Positions 35,530 through 46,925 of a stretch of DNA of 64,000 bases are shown here, piece after piece. Each line of letters starts with the position of its first letter. The stretch's first letter is position 1. The DNA comes from Eledone cirrhosa (Eukaryota > Mollusca > Cephalopoda > Octopoda > Eledonidae), in assembly GCA_964016885.1 (NCBI GenBank), contig OZ024740.1, positions 301,011,786 through 301,075,785 on the forward strand. Reading direction: 5' to 3'. The notes beneath the pieces are model-generated. The model saw nothing but the letters and a program-made list of their open reading frames with translations. It had not been told where the DNA came from and did no database searches. A program made the position numbers and the translations under genes.

Positions 35530-36040
35530 TAGAGCTTCTAGCCCCATATTTACACACACACACCCCACACACACACGCACACACACACGTACGCACGCAC
35601 ACACGCTTACACCTCCACTTATTCTCTCTCATATATACACACACAAAGACAAGTTCTAACACGAGATAACTCTATCCCCCACATTCACGTATAGACGTAT
35701 CTTCTCACACTCACACACACTCACATACTTACACCTTCATGCATTCTCCCACACACATAAACAGGCATGTACAAAGAAAAAACCCGTTTAAAGGAAGACT
35801 ACTCTTAACTCTTTGACATTAGAGATAGAACAGATACTTTATACCATTTCCTGTCAGCATGACATGGCAAGCTATTTAGAACACTGGTTTAACCGCTTTA
35901 CTTCCCTCCGAAGAAGAGATATTATCTCGAAAATTAAGGACATTTAAATAAATCTAAGGTAAAAGACTAATTATCAACAATATCTTTTGCATTTGCATTC
36001 TTTATTCTATGTCCATACCTTCATTGTTTTGTCTTTATTA
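35530..36040 (+). other. Probable PLE-E 3' region with a CA-rich tract and hairpin motif
   Basis: CA-rich sequence (35,553-35,770) is followed by CCGAAGAAGAGATATTATCTCGAAAA at 35,908-35,933 (read as CCGAAGA, a 5-bp hairpin, then GAAA). It resembles a worn hammerhead core with U4 changed and one extra base. It lies about 100 bp upstream of PLE-F. Confidence 0.4.
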
Positions 36041-36044
36041 TACA

Positions 36045-38006
36045 TATACAAAAGTTTGGCCGAACGCCACCGGCTCCGGACGCCCAAGACCCGTTTCTCG
36101 CCCAGGGCAATTTAGCACCCTGGACGCCTTCGTCGATGCCTGCCGCAGCGCAGTAAATCGTTTCGACTTCCGCCACCGTTCCAAACGGTACAATATCTCA
36201 CGGGGCGAACTCCTCGTACTCCGCTCCCTCCGTAGCCGAGATGACATCGTCATCAAACCGGCGGACAAGGGAGGCGCCGTGGTGGTATGGTGCGCGGACC
36301 TCTACACGTCCGAAGCCCTCAGGCAGCTCTGTAACCCCCTCTTTTACCGCCCTCTACCCTCCGATCCCACCCCCCTCTACCAACAACAAGTCTCCTCCAA
36401 CATCAAAGACCTTATCGCCTCCTCACCTCTCCCCACACCGCTTCCCACCTCATCGTCCGCACCCCCCGCACCCCCACCATCTACTCCTCCCCAAACTCCA
36501 CAAACCCGACAACCCCGGCCGCACCATCGTCTCCGCTTGCAACTGCCCCACCGAACTCATCTCCGCCTTTCTCGACTCCCTCCTCGCCCCCCTTGTCACC
36601 ATCCTCCCCTGCCACATCTCCGACACCAACCACGCCCTGCGCCTTTTCGACTCCTTCACCTACCTACCCGGCCCACAGCCCTTCCTCTTCACCCTAGACA
36701 TCAAGTCCCTCTATACAGTCATACCCCACGCCGACGGCCTTCGCTCCCTCAAACACTACCTCGACCTTCTCCCCCCCATTCCCTCCACCCCCACCCTCCT
36801 TCGCCTCGCCGAGCTAGTCCTCACCCTAAATTGTTTCTCCTTCTCGGGTGAGTTTTACCAACAGGTCACGGGGGTAGCCATGGGCACAAGAATGGGCCCG
36901 AACTATGCCAACCTTTTTGTTGGCCATGTTGAGGCCCAAATCTTTGCCCAGTACACCGGCCCCGCGCCCGAACTGTACGGTCGTTACATTGACGACTGTA
37001 TCGGAGCCACGACCCTCACTCGAGAACAGCTCGACTCCTTTCTCTCCTTCTTCTGCTCCTTCCACCCCTCCCTCCACTTCACCACCTCTATCTCCACCAC
37101 CCACGTCCACTTCTTAGACATCTCCGTCGCCTTGGACCCCTCCCACCACTCCCTCGTCACCTCCGCCTTCTTCAAAACCACCGACTCCCACTCTTACCTC
37201 GACTTCACCTCTTCCCACCCCACCCACAATAAACACTCCATTCCCTACTCCCAACTTCTCAGGATCCGCTGCCTCTGTAGCCGTGATGCTGACTTCGAGT
37301 CCCAGGCCCTTTCCCTAGTCATCCATTTCATCCGCAGAGGTTACCCTCCTCTCTCGTCTACACCGCTCTCACCCGCGCCCGTGCTTCCCCCGCTCCACCA
37401 CCCTCACCCCACGCCACTGCACACCCACCCACCGTCTACCCTTCCCCATCACCTACCACCCCTCCACCTTACCCCTCCACCGCACCATCCGCCGCCTCTT
37501 CCGACGCCTCCAGTCCGACCACTCCACCTCCCACATCTTCCCAACCCCACCACTCCCCTCCTTCAAACGCGCACGCAATCTCCGCACCCTCCTCGTCCAC
37601 AGCTCCCTACCCCCAACCCACGCTCTGTTTCCCCGCTGCAACACCTGTCCCCACATCACCAACACCACCACCCTCCAGGGTCCCAACGGCCACACTCTCT
37701 CGGTCTGGCATGCCCACCGCTGCACCTCCTCCAACCTAGTCTACGGACCTCGCTGCACGGAGTGCAGCGCGACTAATGTCGGACAGACAGGACGTCGCCT
37801 GGCGGACCGAGTCACGGAGCACCTCCGGGATATTCGTCTCGGGGGCAGTTCCCCTATCGCCCGCCACTTTGGTGGCCCTGGACACTCCGCACGCCATCTC
37901 ACAGTCTGTGGCCTACTCCAATGCTACGGAACACCCGCCAATCGCCTTAGGGTCGAACAACGAACTATCTTCATCTTGCAGACCCACACTCCCCCCTGCC
38001 TGAACT
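36045..38006 (+). mobile_element. PLE-F: longest Penelope-like copy, RT plus GIY-YIG, frameshifted
   Basis: Frame 3 (36,045 to about 36,470) carries SRPGQFSTLDAFVDACRSAV and DDIVIKPADKGGAVVVW, the N-terminal PLE region. Frame 1 (about 36,475-37,350) carries LLLPKLHKPDNPGRTIVSAC, FLFTLDIKSLYTVIPHADGL (motif A), GVAMGTRMGPNYANLFVGH (motif B) and YGRYIDDCIGA with an intact catalytic YIDD. After two more shifts near 37,355 and 37,385, frame 2 carries FKRARNLRTLLVHSSLPP and the endonuclease LVYGPRCTECSATNVGQTGR and RLADRVTEHL, where the YIG tyrosine is Asn. It is the same family as PLE-A. The whole copy is strikingly C-rich and G-poor on the plus strand. Frameshifts make it non-functional as read. 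Confidence 0.88.
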
Positions 38007-39535
38007 CCCCACCCTATTTCTTTAGCCTTCGACCGCCCCCCTCCCCCCATACTTATCCCCCGCTAACACCACTAACACACCCCTCCTTTTCACCGCCCAC
38101 CCCACAACTAACAATACTAACACCTCCACTCCACCCCTCATCTGACCACCCTTCCCCAACTAACATACTAACATCCCTTCCCTCCCCTCTTCTCCTCCTC
38201 CCCCTCCTTATCACACGCACACACCCACCGGCACATATATACACGCGCTCACACTAAACACACATCCTACTACCACCACTAACCCTCACCCCCACACCTC
38301 TCACCCCCACACCTCCATCCCACCACCCCGCAACTAACCTCACTAACACACCCTAACCCCAAGCACACGAACACACGCACCCACTTACACCACCCACCCC
38401 AAACGCAACTAACATCACTAACACCCCCAAACCCCACGCACACGTACCCACACACCCTCGTACACCACCAACTCTACACACCCTACCACCACTAACTCCC
38501 ACTCACACCTGCATTCAACCCCTCCCCACCTCCCGTATACTAACACCCACTAACACCTCTTCATCAAACTACACACACACCAGTACACCACACTCCCTCC
38601 ATAGAACCACACACACCCTTCTCTCCCCGCTCCACCCACACCCTCGCTCCACACTCACTCATCCCACTAACACCCCTACTAATACACACAAACACACACC
38701 CTCCTCACTCCAACTTTCACACCTACCCATCCTCGCCCCCTTAACATTCCACCGACTGCTGCTATGCCCTCTGACCACCTCCCAGCACTAACAGACCACA
38801 GCACTCCCACTGCTGACCACTTCCTGTTGCGCGCGCACCCCACATCTCTCCTCTTCCGACCACCGATACATGGATTACCCACACGCAGAAATTCACCTAC
38901 AACCAATCCACTAAACATCTTTGGAATTTACCAACTTTTCAACCATCCTCTTACGTAATCACCCATATAACTCACCCACACACACACACCCAAAAATGTG
39001 TTTTTCTCCACACGCCACCCACACCCACAACACGCTTAAACCACACACACACGTGATTTCCACCACATATTTACACCCTCAGCCTCCTGATTCATCTCTC
39101 CCCCCCCTCTATCCACACACGCACAGACACTCCGACCCCCGACACACACACCTCTTCCTGAACATGCAACCCCGTTCTTCCCCCAACCCTTACTTTCACA
39201 TACACACAGACACACACACACGCACACCATATTCAGCCCTCCCCGCTCGGACACCCCGTCTCCCTCTCCCCACTCCACCCGCCGCCACCCCTACACACCC
39301 CATACCCATCCACCACCTGTTTACCCCCCTTTTAATTTCAGTTCATTTTGATCATGCCTTTATTTTTAAATTTATCTCATTCCTTGTATTTTGATCATGC
39401 TTTATTTTTATTTTTATTTTTATCTTTATTTTTATCTTTACTTGTTATTTTTTCATTCGCACCGTTTCCTTTCGCTATATGTCTCTCCACCATTCCCCTA
39501 CACACCCTTTGAACTCTGTTCCCACACACTTCTCA
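38007..39535 (+). other. C/A-rich, G-poor stretch, probable 3' region of PLE-F
   Basis: No motif is found in the proline, threonine and histidine-rich frames; they follow from composition (CACCCC, CTAACACC, ACACAC wording). It leads up to the terminal motif at 39,537. Confidence 0.5.
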
Positions 39536-39536
39536 C

Positions 39537-39620
39537 CTGAGGAAGGACTTATGCCCGAAACGTCGTCCTCCACCTACACCCCACTCCCCAGAGCGTGAAA
39601 TTAATAAACATTTGTTGTAC
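39537..39620 (+). promoter_or_regulatory. Putative PLE 3' terminal motif, hammerhead-like
   Basis: CTGAGGAAGGACTTATGCCC followed by GAAACGTCGTCC has the CTGANGA...GAAA layout, but stem I cannot be drawn and stem II is poor. It is followed by GCGTGAAATTAATAAACATT. A counterpart lies downstream of PLE-A (7284). Confidence 0.4.
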
Positions 39621-40150
39621 TGCCTCTCTGTTTTGTCCCTGTTCGAATTTTTCCATTATATATATATATATATATACAGCTACCAGAAATAACATCTGTG
39701 AAATATACAGCGCCATCTATCTGTTAGTTAGCTACCCCAACGGGGAACAAAGAAAACAGCCCTTAGAAACCACCAGAATAAACGCCTACACTAGTCTAAT
39801 CATCAAACGATTATTTCTGTATAAAATAGAGTGATCCCAAACACTTTCGCCAGTCGACTTTTGGCAGAGTCAGCTAGCATATCGTTGTTCCTTTACTCTG
39901 CCACGCTTTGTCACTCACACACGCCTTGTACCTTGTATCGTCGCTTCATGTGAATATAAATAACTGATCGAATTTACATCTCGCCTTGCTTCGTCCTTTT
40001 CAACTTGTGCTTTCGTCTGTCCATCCTCACCAGTGACAATAGTTCTTTTAAGGGCTATCTTCAGATCTGATCAGACCGTATGCGATAACAATCCTTCTAA
40101 GGACTATTCTCGGATCTGATCAGAAGTAGTGACCAGACTGACTAACCACG
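39621..40150. other. Possible LTR-like or other repeat segment
   Basis: This contains a short TA tract (39,656-39,676) and two related words of about 38 bp, ending CAGATCTGATCAGA (about 40,060-40,075) and CGGATCTGATCAGA (about 40,112-40,125). The composition is unlike the AT-rich background. I considered a retroelement LTR but could not find matching ends. Confidence 0.25.
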
Positions 40151-40156
40151 TCGCTT

Positions 40157-40435
<279 letters not shown>

Positions 40436-40803
40436 ATATTCAACACATTAACAGAGAAAGCCTTAAGCTATACTCTGACTGGCTACCATCTCACTCAACA
40501 AACATTAGGATATACCTTAGTATAATCCCAATTTTATGTTTGGGGTGCTAACTATATGTATTTTGTGGAAAGCCAGTTGTATTATTTTATATGAGATATA
40601 ATTAAAATTAAAATATATATCTCTCCTTCCAAACAATTGTTTCATTATAAGTTTTCTACAAGTTGGGAGAATGTGTCCAGGGTTATGTAGAAGCCAGCAT
40701 ATTTTTCCGTAAGAACATATGCAGGTGGACACTTATAAATCATCAGTGGATGCTCGTCAAACATTGATATAAGAAAAAATCTCTTACCGATGTCATTTTT
40801 CGT
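40436..40803. repeat. 368-bp direct repeat, copy 1
   Basis: It matches 41,178-41,545 with only a handful of substitutions, starting ATATTCAACACATTAACAG and ending CCGATGTCATTTTTCGT. The offset is 742 bp. A 71-codon minus-strand frame is present in both copies, but it has no recognised motif and may be incidental. Confidence 0.95.
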
Positions 40804-41177
40804 GTCCGTAAATCGTCCCTCCACGCATCATAATGACCGCCAAATTTGAAATTCCAGCAGTCTCAGAATGAGGAATTTCACAGCGTCACGAAGCGGAAAA
40901 GGGAGGCAATCGCGAAACACAAGAAAGTAAAATAATTTACACGTGGGTCAATTAATGTTTTCAACAATTTTAACCCTGCGTGTTAAGAACTCAATTATAT
41001 TTTAAAAAAATAAATGTATGCATGTATTAATTATACACGCATATAGATATTTTCTTAGGCTAAAAACAGAGATAAGATACCAAAATAACAATCAATATTT
41101 CATAATAATAATAAATACGGAATGTTACGCTTAAAAGGTATCTGGAAATATTTATCTCTGGCCAAATCAAGAGTAAA
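40804..41177. other. Spacer between the 368-bp repeats
   Basis: AT-rich and unique within the window. It begins GTCCGTAAATCGTCCC. No gene is recognised. Confidence 0.4.
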
Positions 41178-41545
41178 ATATTCAATACGTTAACAGAGAA
41201 AGCCTTAAGCTATACTCTGGCTGGCTACCATCTCACTCAACAAACATTAGGATATACCTTAGTATAATCCCAATTTTATGTTTGGGGTGCTAACTATATG
41301 TATTTTGTGGAAAGCCAGTTGTATTATTTTATATGAGATATAATTAAAATTAAAATATATATCTCTCTTTCCAAACAATTGTTTCATTATAAGTTTTCTA
41401 CAAGTTGGGAGAATGTGTCCAGGGTTATGTAGAAGCCAGCATATTTTTCCGTAAGAACATATGCAGGTGGGCACTTATAAATCATCAGTGGGAGCCCGTC
41501 AAACATTGATATAAGAAAAAATCTCTTACCGATGTCATTTTTCGT
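41178..41545. repeat. 368-bp direct repeat, copy 2
   Basis: See copy 1. It ends exactly where the left arm of the inverted repeat starts. Confidence 0.95.
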
Positions 41546-41851
41546 ACTCCAGGTCATCACAAGTTCTGGTCAGTATCTGCTGCCACACGGTTCATTAACC
41601 ATTTTCCGTCTGACATATTTTAATGGAGTCATGCTGGGTTCAGTACTTCACACGTCTGCTCACACTTCAGAGTAAGCACCCACACATACTAGAATAAACA
41701 CATAGTATCACACACATATATATATTCAGACATGCACCTATCTATACATTCACACTCGTACGTCTACATGCTAAGACACACACACCGCCACATACATACA
41801 TCGCAGTATATATACTCACACACCCTCTCTCCCTCACTCCCATGGGCCCAG
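41546..41851 (+). repeat. Inverted repeat of about 300 bp, left arm
   Basis: It is the reverse complement of 44,015-44,311 at roughly 88% by eye, including AATGGAGTCATGCTGGGTTC and TACTAGAATAAACACATAGT. The inner edge is at CATGGGCCCAG. Confidence 0.9.
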
Positions 41852-41986
41852 TCACACACACTCTTGATACATGCCGCCACAAGCCATCTTACTGTTCTGT
41901 ATCAATTGGGTAAGCATGTCATATTCAAACTTACACATATATACATACACATGCGCGCACGCACACATACGGCCAACCTTCTATAC

Positions 41987-41989
<3 letters not shown>

Positions 41990-42066
<77 letters not shown>
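41990..42066. repeat. (TA)n microsatellite
   Basis: Uninterrupted TA repeats. Confidence 0.95.
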
Positions 42067-42078
<12 letters not shown>

Positions 42079-42995
42079 AAATAATGAATAAAACAATGAA
42101 ACAGTTCCTTATATTAAACAAAAAAAGTTCATTATTTAACGATCGTTTCTAGGACATATATGTGTTAGAATTGGCATGCATATTCAACAGATCCATGTAC
42201 ACAATTATACAAAATTATACAAACTATCAAATAGAATATACATACCAACACATACATATGCCGTCTTCAGAAATAATGAAATATATTTATTGATAATAAC
42301 AACAATTCAAAATTACAGGTCTGTTTGGGAACAGAGTTCAAATAGACCAATGACATACACAAAAATATATCAAGAAAATACAGTTAGGTGAGTGTATATA
42401 TGTAAGTAACTTCGTTCACAGATATGCATAAAAACGTATGTTCACATGCATACGCATGTCGAAAAAATGTATGTAAATACAAAAATTCAGGGCTAATGTC
42501 TCTGTATGTTTATAATCTACAGACAAAATACATATACGTATACATACATATATACACTCATATATACACACATATACATACATTCATACACACACACGCA
42601 TATACACATAAACATACACATACCCACGAACATACATATATATATATGCATATATATATGTATACACACGCTCATACATACGCTCATACACACGCATATA
42701 TACATACACACATACATTCACATACATACGCACATGTGCATACACATATACATATACACCTAGGATTTTTTCATTATGATGAATGAAAGTAAATATCGTT
42801 TGCTTTCAAGAAACCACTGGTAAATGAAACAACTATTCTATGTTGTTCATTACATAACTATATGTATATATAAACATATATATACACACACACACATACA
42901 TAAATACACACACATATATACACAAACGTAAACTCACACATGTCCACACACACATACTAACACATACGTACATAAACATTGCCTACAGACGTACG

Positions 42996-43026
<31 letters not shown>

Positions 43027-43090
43027 CTTGTTTTATATAAGTATAGATATATAAGTATAGATATATAAGTATAGATATATAAGTATAGAT
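42067..43090. other. CA/TA-rich interior of the inverted-repeat segment
   Basis: CATACA and CACACA wording dominates 42,530-42,770 and 42,860-43,022. A short 15-bp tandem (AGATATATAAGTAT) lies at about 43,040-43,092. No gene is recognised. Confidence 0.5.
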
Positions 43091-43096
43091 AAGTAA

Positions 43097-43465
43097 TGTA
43101 TAACCTGTAAAATAAGCCCCCATATTAACTGTAAAACTAGAAATGTAGTGTATAGCATAATATGTACTGAAGGACAATGTAGAGACAAAAATATAGTGTA
43201 CATAGGTGAGACAGTTCGTAGTGTAGGGGAACGGATAAATGAACACTGGCGAGACCTTCAAGATAGTAAAGAATCATCTGTACTCTACCAACATGCTAAA
43301 ATAGAACACAAGGGTAAATTAGAGAACATAGAAATAAAAATAGAATCTACACACAGAAAAGACGCAATGTTTAGACAAATCACAGAAGCAAGAAACATAA
43401 AAGAATTACAACCAAAATGTAATAGAAAATATGAGTGGAACAGCAACATCACAACTTACAATTAA
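43097..43465 (+). mobile_element. PLE-G: GIY-YIG endonuclease reading frame
   Basis: An open frame of 122 codons, right after a TAA, reads CITCKISPHINCKTRNVVYS, IICTEGQCRDKNIVYIGETV, RSVGERINEHWRD, and LYQHAKIEHKGK. The paired VVY and YIG motifs, the arginine after YIGET and EHW are those of a GIY-YIG endonuclease as joined to Penelope-like RTs. There are no internal stops. No ATG starts it and no RT precedes it, so it is a domain-sized fragment. It sits between inverted repeats (41,546 and 44,311) and about 220 bp upstream of a hammerhead-like fold. Confidence 0.8.
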
Positions 43466-43518
43466 GGACAAAATGAAAACACAAACACACATAGAACAAA
43501 CAACCAACCAGTAACATG

Positions 43519-43519
<1 letters not shown>

Positions 43520-43549
<30 letters not shown>

Positions 43550-43552
43550 ATG
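43520..43552 (+). repeat. (AAAT)n short repeat
   Basis: About eight TAAA units lie downstream of the PLE-G frame. It could be a retroelement tail or simple repeat. Confidence 0.85.
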
Positions 43553-43678
43553 AACATAAACACACACAGGCACCCGGATGTGGCGCATGCGCAGACTGAG
43601 CACACAACACACACACAGAAACAAAATGGCGTAGGACAGAACAAAGGAGAGGCACAGAAACAAAGAAAGGAATCCCCA

Positions 43679-43721
43679 GTCACTGAAGAGGTCACAGAGT
43701 GTGTGACGAAAGAACTATGAC
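43679..43721 (+). ncRNA. Minimal hammerhead-like fold near PLE-G
   Basis: CTGAAGA lies at 43,683-43,689, then one unpaired G, then a perfect 6-bp stem II GTCACA/TGTGAC (43,691-43,696 with 43,702-43,707) and GAAA (43,708-43,711). Stem III is AG/CU with a two-base loop. A43,717 is at the cleavage position. Stem I pairs GTCA (43,679-43,682) with TGAC (43,718-43,721). The extra G and the four-pair stem I are weaknesses. The first 14 bases match the core at 3829 (CTGAAGAGGTCACA). Confidence 0.45.
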
Positions 43722-44014
43722 AATATATAAACAACTATCTGGTTGTGGAACCAACCAACCAACCAGAAATTTATAAATTTATTAATTTATTATAAATTTA
43801 TTATAATAAATTGATGTGAAAGCAACTGGTGCGTGTGTTTCTTATTGGCAACTGGACCCTCACAAAGTATAACAATATATATAGATATATACACACAAAA
43901 GAAAAAGAAAAAAGGACAACTTAACATGCATACGCATATCCACACATATACATAGAAATACCGACGCATGGGCCGAACTACATACATCTACACATGCGTG
44001 CGCATACATGCTGC

Positions 44015-44311
44015 CTGGGCCCATGGGAGAGAGGGTGTGTGAGTATATATACTGCGATGTATATATGTGGCGGTGTGGGTGTCTGAGCATGTCGGCGTAC
44101 GAGTGTGAATGCAGAGACAGGTGTATGTCTGAATATATATATGTGTTTGTTACTATGTGTTTATTCTAGTATGTGTGGGTGCTTACTCTGAAGTGTGAGC
44201 AGACGTGTGAAGTACTGAACCCAGCATGACTCCATTGAAATATGTCAGACGAAAAATGGTTGATGAACCGTGTGTCAGCAGATAGTGATCAAACTTGTGT
44301 GACGTGGAGTA
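44015..44311 (-). repeat. Inverted repeat of about 300 bp, right arm
   Basis: It is the partner of 41,546-41,851. An 88-codon frame starts inside it and runs on to 44,508 (MSDEKWLMNRVSADSDQTC). I do not recognise it as a protein. Confidence 0.9.
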
Positions 44312-44545
44312 AAAACAGCCAATGGCATGATAAGAGTAAAAAAGAAGGTTTTTTGATGGGTTGTTTTGATGACAACACCCCAGTGATAAAATTTGCTCCG
44401 GACATAACAGCCGTGTCTGAAAGAACCCGCAGAAGTAGAATCAGCCAGATCCATACAAGGACCATGGCTCGAGCTACATGCCGGCGAAACATTTGTAACA
44501 CGAAATAAACTAATCCAGATGCATCACTGATTTTTTCTTTTTCTT
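44312..44545 (+). other. Unassigned stretch, possible element end
   Basis: CGAGCTACATGCCGGCGAAACA followed by ACGAAATAAAC at about 44,469-44,510 resembles the GAAAC-then-AATAAAC ending downstream of PLE-F. The similarity is weak. Confidence 0.3.
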
Positions 44546-44549
44546 GATA

Positions 44550-44584
44550 ATATATATATATATATATTTATATATATATTTATA

Positions 44585-44662
<78 letters not shown>
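44550..44662. repeat. (TA)n microsatellite
   Basis: TA repeats with some TTTA units. Confidence 0.95.
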
Positions 44663-44663
<1 letters not shown>

Positions 44664-45097
44664 GGGATTGCACACCTCTCTTTCTCTTTCTTTCTTTAAA
44701 CGTATGTCATGTGATTTTCTCAATGACTTTTAATTCACTTCTCGTGTACGTGCACAATTTACAGCAGTACATAAAATGTAGCTGCAGATTCTTGCGTGTG
44801 ACACAAATATTCTTCTACATCGTTTCCACGAGATAGGGTCGTTAAGTCTAAGAAATGTAACAAGTTAATTGTCTTGAAATACGAGTAAAGCAATGATAAA
44901 ATTTATCCCCGAACAATTCAAGCCATAAGAGCATTCATCCACGTATTTCCTTGTTGCACGATCATTTGCCTTAATTATCAATTTAATTGCATTTCAATTT
45001 CTTTTGTCTGATTCTATACAGTTTAACTATTGACTTCATGGCGTGATCTGTATTATTTGTCGAAGAGAACTCAATATTTAGATAGACTGCATAGTAT
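44663..45097. other. AT-rich DNA without a recognised feature
   Basis: I see no gene or repeat. Confidence 0.35.
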
Positions 45098-45535
45098 GTA
45101 GTTAGGTAGGTAAGTGCGTAGATAGGTAGTTGTGTAGGTATGTAGATAGCTATATAGGAAGGTACGTATGTATGTAGATAGATAGGTAGGTAAAAGGGTA
45201 AGTAGGAAGGTAGGTAGATTGGAAGATAGGTAGGTTTATAGGTAGTTACGAAGGAAAGTAGGTAGTTCTGTAGATAGGTAGGTAATTAGGAGTTAGGTAG
45301 GTAGTTAGATAGCTACGTCTGTAGAGAGATAGTTAAATAGATTTGGAGGTTTATAGGTAGTTAGATAGCTTCGTATGTAGGAAGATAGTTAAGTAGATCT
45401 GAAAATACGTGGGTATGCCAGTACATAGATAGGTAGTTATTCAAGTAGGTAGATAGGTAGATATGTAGATGTGTATATAGATAGGTAGGTAGTCACGTAT
45501 GTATGTATTATTAACAATAGCTATGTATGTGTGTG
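45098..45535 (+). repeat. Imperfect (GTAG/ATAG)n tetranucleotide array
   Basis: More than 400 bp of TAGG, TAGT and TAGA units with many substitutions. A smaller relative lies at about 46,594-46,680. Confidence 0.9.
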
Positions 45536-45599
45536 TATAGATTATTTGATTCTGCCTGCTCATTTACACTTCCTCGAAATCTGGCCGCTATTCTGGAAA

Positions 45600-46490
45600 T
45601 ATTTCAAATTGCTTGAGCGTTTCCTGCAGAAATCTCTAAGGTGTGCATTCATCATCAAGGGGCAAGACAGAACTCCTGACATCGATGCCCTTGTTATAGC
45701 AGAATGTTGAAGCATTGTGTCACTATGGATATCTTCGCAAATGAAGCGGAATAGAATATATCCTCCGTATGAAAGTAAGCAGTATCCCAAAGCAATTGTT
45801 TTACAGTGAGCTTCATCTAGGAAAAAGGCCAGAACACAAACCGAAAATCAGTTACAACGTCAATATCACGAACAGCCTCAAAGAGCTGTCACTTGATATA
45901 GAAAACTGGGAGAATATAGCTTTTAATAAGACCATGTGGAGAAAGTGCATAATAGGCAGTTGCAAAACGTTGAAGAATGTCACCTAGAGGATAAACTACT
46001 AAAGTGTCAGCCCGGAACGGTTATGCTCACAGTTTTGCTTAATGAGAAAAAGCAAAATATTTCACATGAATTTTGTAAGAACCTATAATTAAAGAATATT
46101 TCCGCGACTATTCAGCTGAGGTCAGTAACATATATAACATTTCACGGAAAGTCATCAATATAAATCATATATATAGGAAGTAGCTATACATGCGAATTTT
46201 GTCAATGAGTATTCTTCTCAGAAACTGGTTACCTTAATCACCAGAAGTCGCAACACCACTGAAGAACATTCCGGTAAAAAACCCTGTGAGATATGCAACG
46301 AAGTATGTAGAACTATTTATAGAGTAAAAGAAATCACACAGTGGTGCATAAAGATAGTATCCTACAAAATGACCCCACTAATCCTGTGTAAAGCACAACT
46401 CTCTGTCACCCCTGTTATGAACCATGCAGATCTGCCGCTGGTCTAAAAAGTCATGGACATGGATGGAATGTCAATGAAGAATTAATAACC
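45600..46490 (+). mobile_element. LINE C-terminal fragment with zinc-finger-like tail, interrupted
   Basis: From 45,606 the reading KLLERFLQKSLRCAFIIKGQ, DRTPDIDALVIAEC matches the post-RT region of a LINE common in molluscs ('LERFHQ.CLR.IL.I.WQ...PD..VL..A'). After a frame change, RMKVSSIPKQLFYSELHLGK, RPEHKP and WENIAFNKTMWRKCI continue to 45,987. From 46,182 the tail resumes with SYTCEFCQ, a stop, and GYLNHQKSQHH (C-x2-C...H finger-like) and later HKDSILQNDPTNPV, CHPCYEPCRSAAGLKSHGHG. A 164-bp repeat (46,013-46,176) is inserted between the two halves. Stops and the frameshift make it a pseudogene. Confidence 0.65.
46013..46176. repeat. 164-bp direct repeat, copy 1, inside the LINE fragment
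   Basis: GGAACGGTTATGCTCACAGT through AATATAAATCATATATATAG matches 46,762-46,925 at about 94% by eye, at an offset of 749 bp. Confidence 0.9.
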
Positions 46491-46593
46491 GAGAGCAATC
46501 GTCCGTGAAGACGATACAAGCATCATGTATGATCGAATGTTTGTATGTGTGTATGTATATATGTATGCATGTATCAGTGTTTGTATGTATGTA

Positions 46594-46680
46594 TGTCTGC
46601 AGGGAGTTAGGTAGGTAATTAGGTAGGCATGTAGGTAGGAAGGTAGGCCGGTAGATATGTAGGTTGGTAAGAAAAAAGGT
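46594..46680 (+). repeat. (TAGG)n-like repeat
   Basis: GTAGGTAGGTAATTAGG-type units adjoin TGTATGTA repeats. Confidence 0.85.
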
Positions 46681-46761
46681 GGTAGGAGAAATTAATTGTG
46701 TGGGACAAAGACTGACAATACAGTGCTGTAGTGAAATTATGAACGGGTGCCTGAATTTGCG

Positions 46762-46925
46762 CGGAACGGTTATGCTCACAGTCTTGCATAATGAGAAAAA
46801 GCGAACTATTTCACATGAATTTTGTAAGAACCTATAATTAAAGAATATTTCCGCGACTATTCAGCTTAGGGCAGTAACATATGTAAAATTTCACGGAAAG
46901 TCATCAATATAAATCATATATATAG
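46762..46925. repeat. 164-bp direct repeat, copy 2
   Basis: See copy 1. Confidence 0.9.

Noticed and set aside
36241..37776. A single 511-codon protein
   Set aside because: Only the middle (about 36,475-37,350) is real PLE reverse transcriptase. The proline-rich start and end are out of frame with the true N-terminal and endonuclease parts.
39537..39620. A functional hammerhead at the PLE-F end
   Set aside because: Stem I cannot be paired and stem II is mismatched, so I list it only as a terminal motif.
39680..40130. A solo LTR of a Gypsy-type retrotransposon
   Set aside because: I found no TG...CA ends, primer-binding site or target duplication that would support it.
40517..41474. Two near-identical 71-codon minus-strand frames as paralogous genes
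   Set aside because: They are carried by the 368-bp direct repeat and show no recognisable domain or start context.
43040..43092. A CRISPR-like array of short repeats
   Set aside because: Units of about 15 bp are in direct tandem with no spacers, in a eukaryotic repeat setting.
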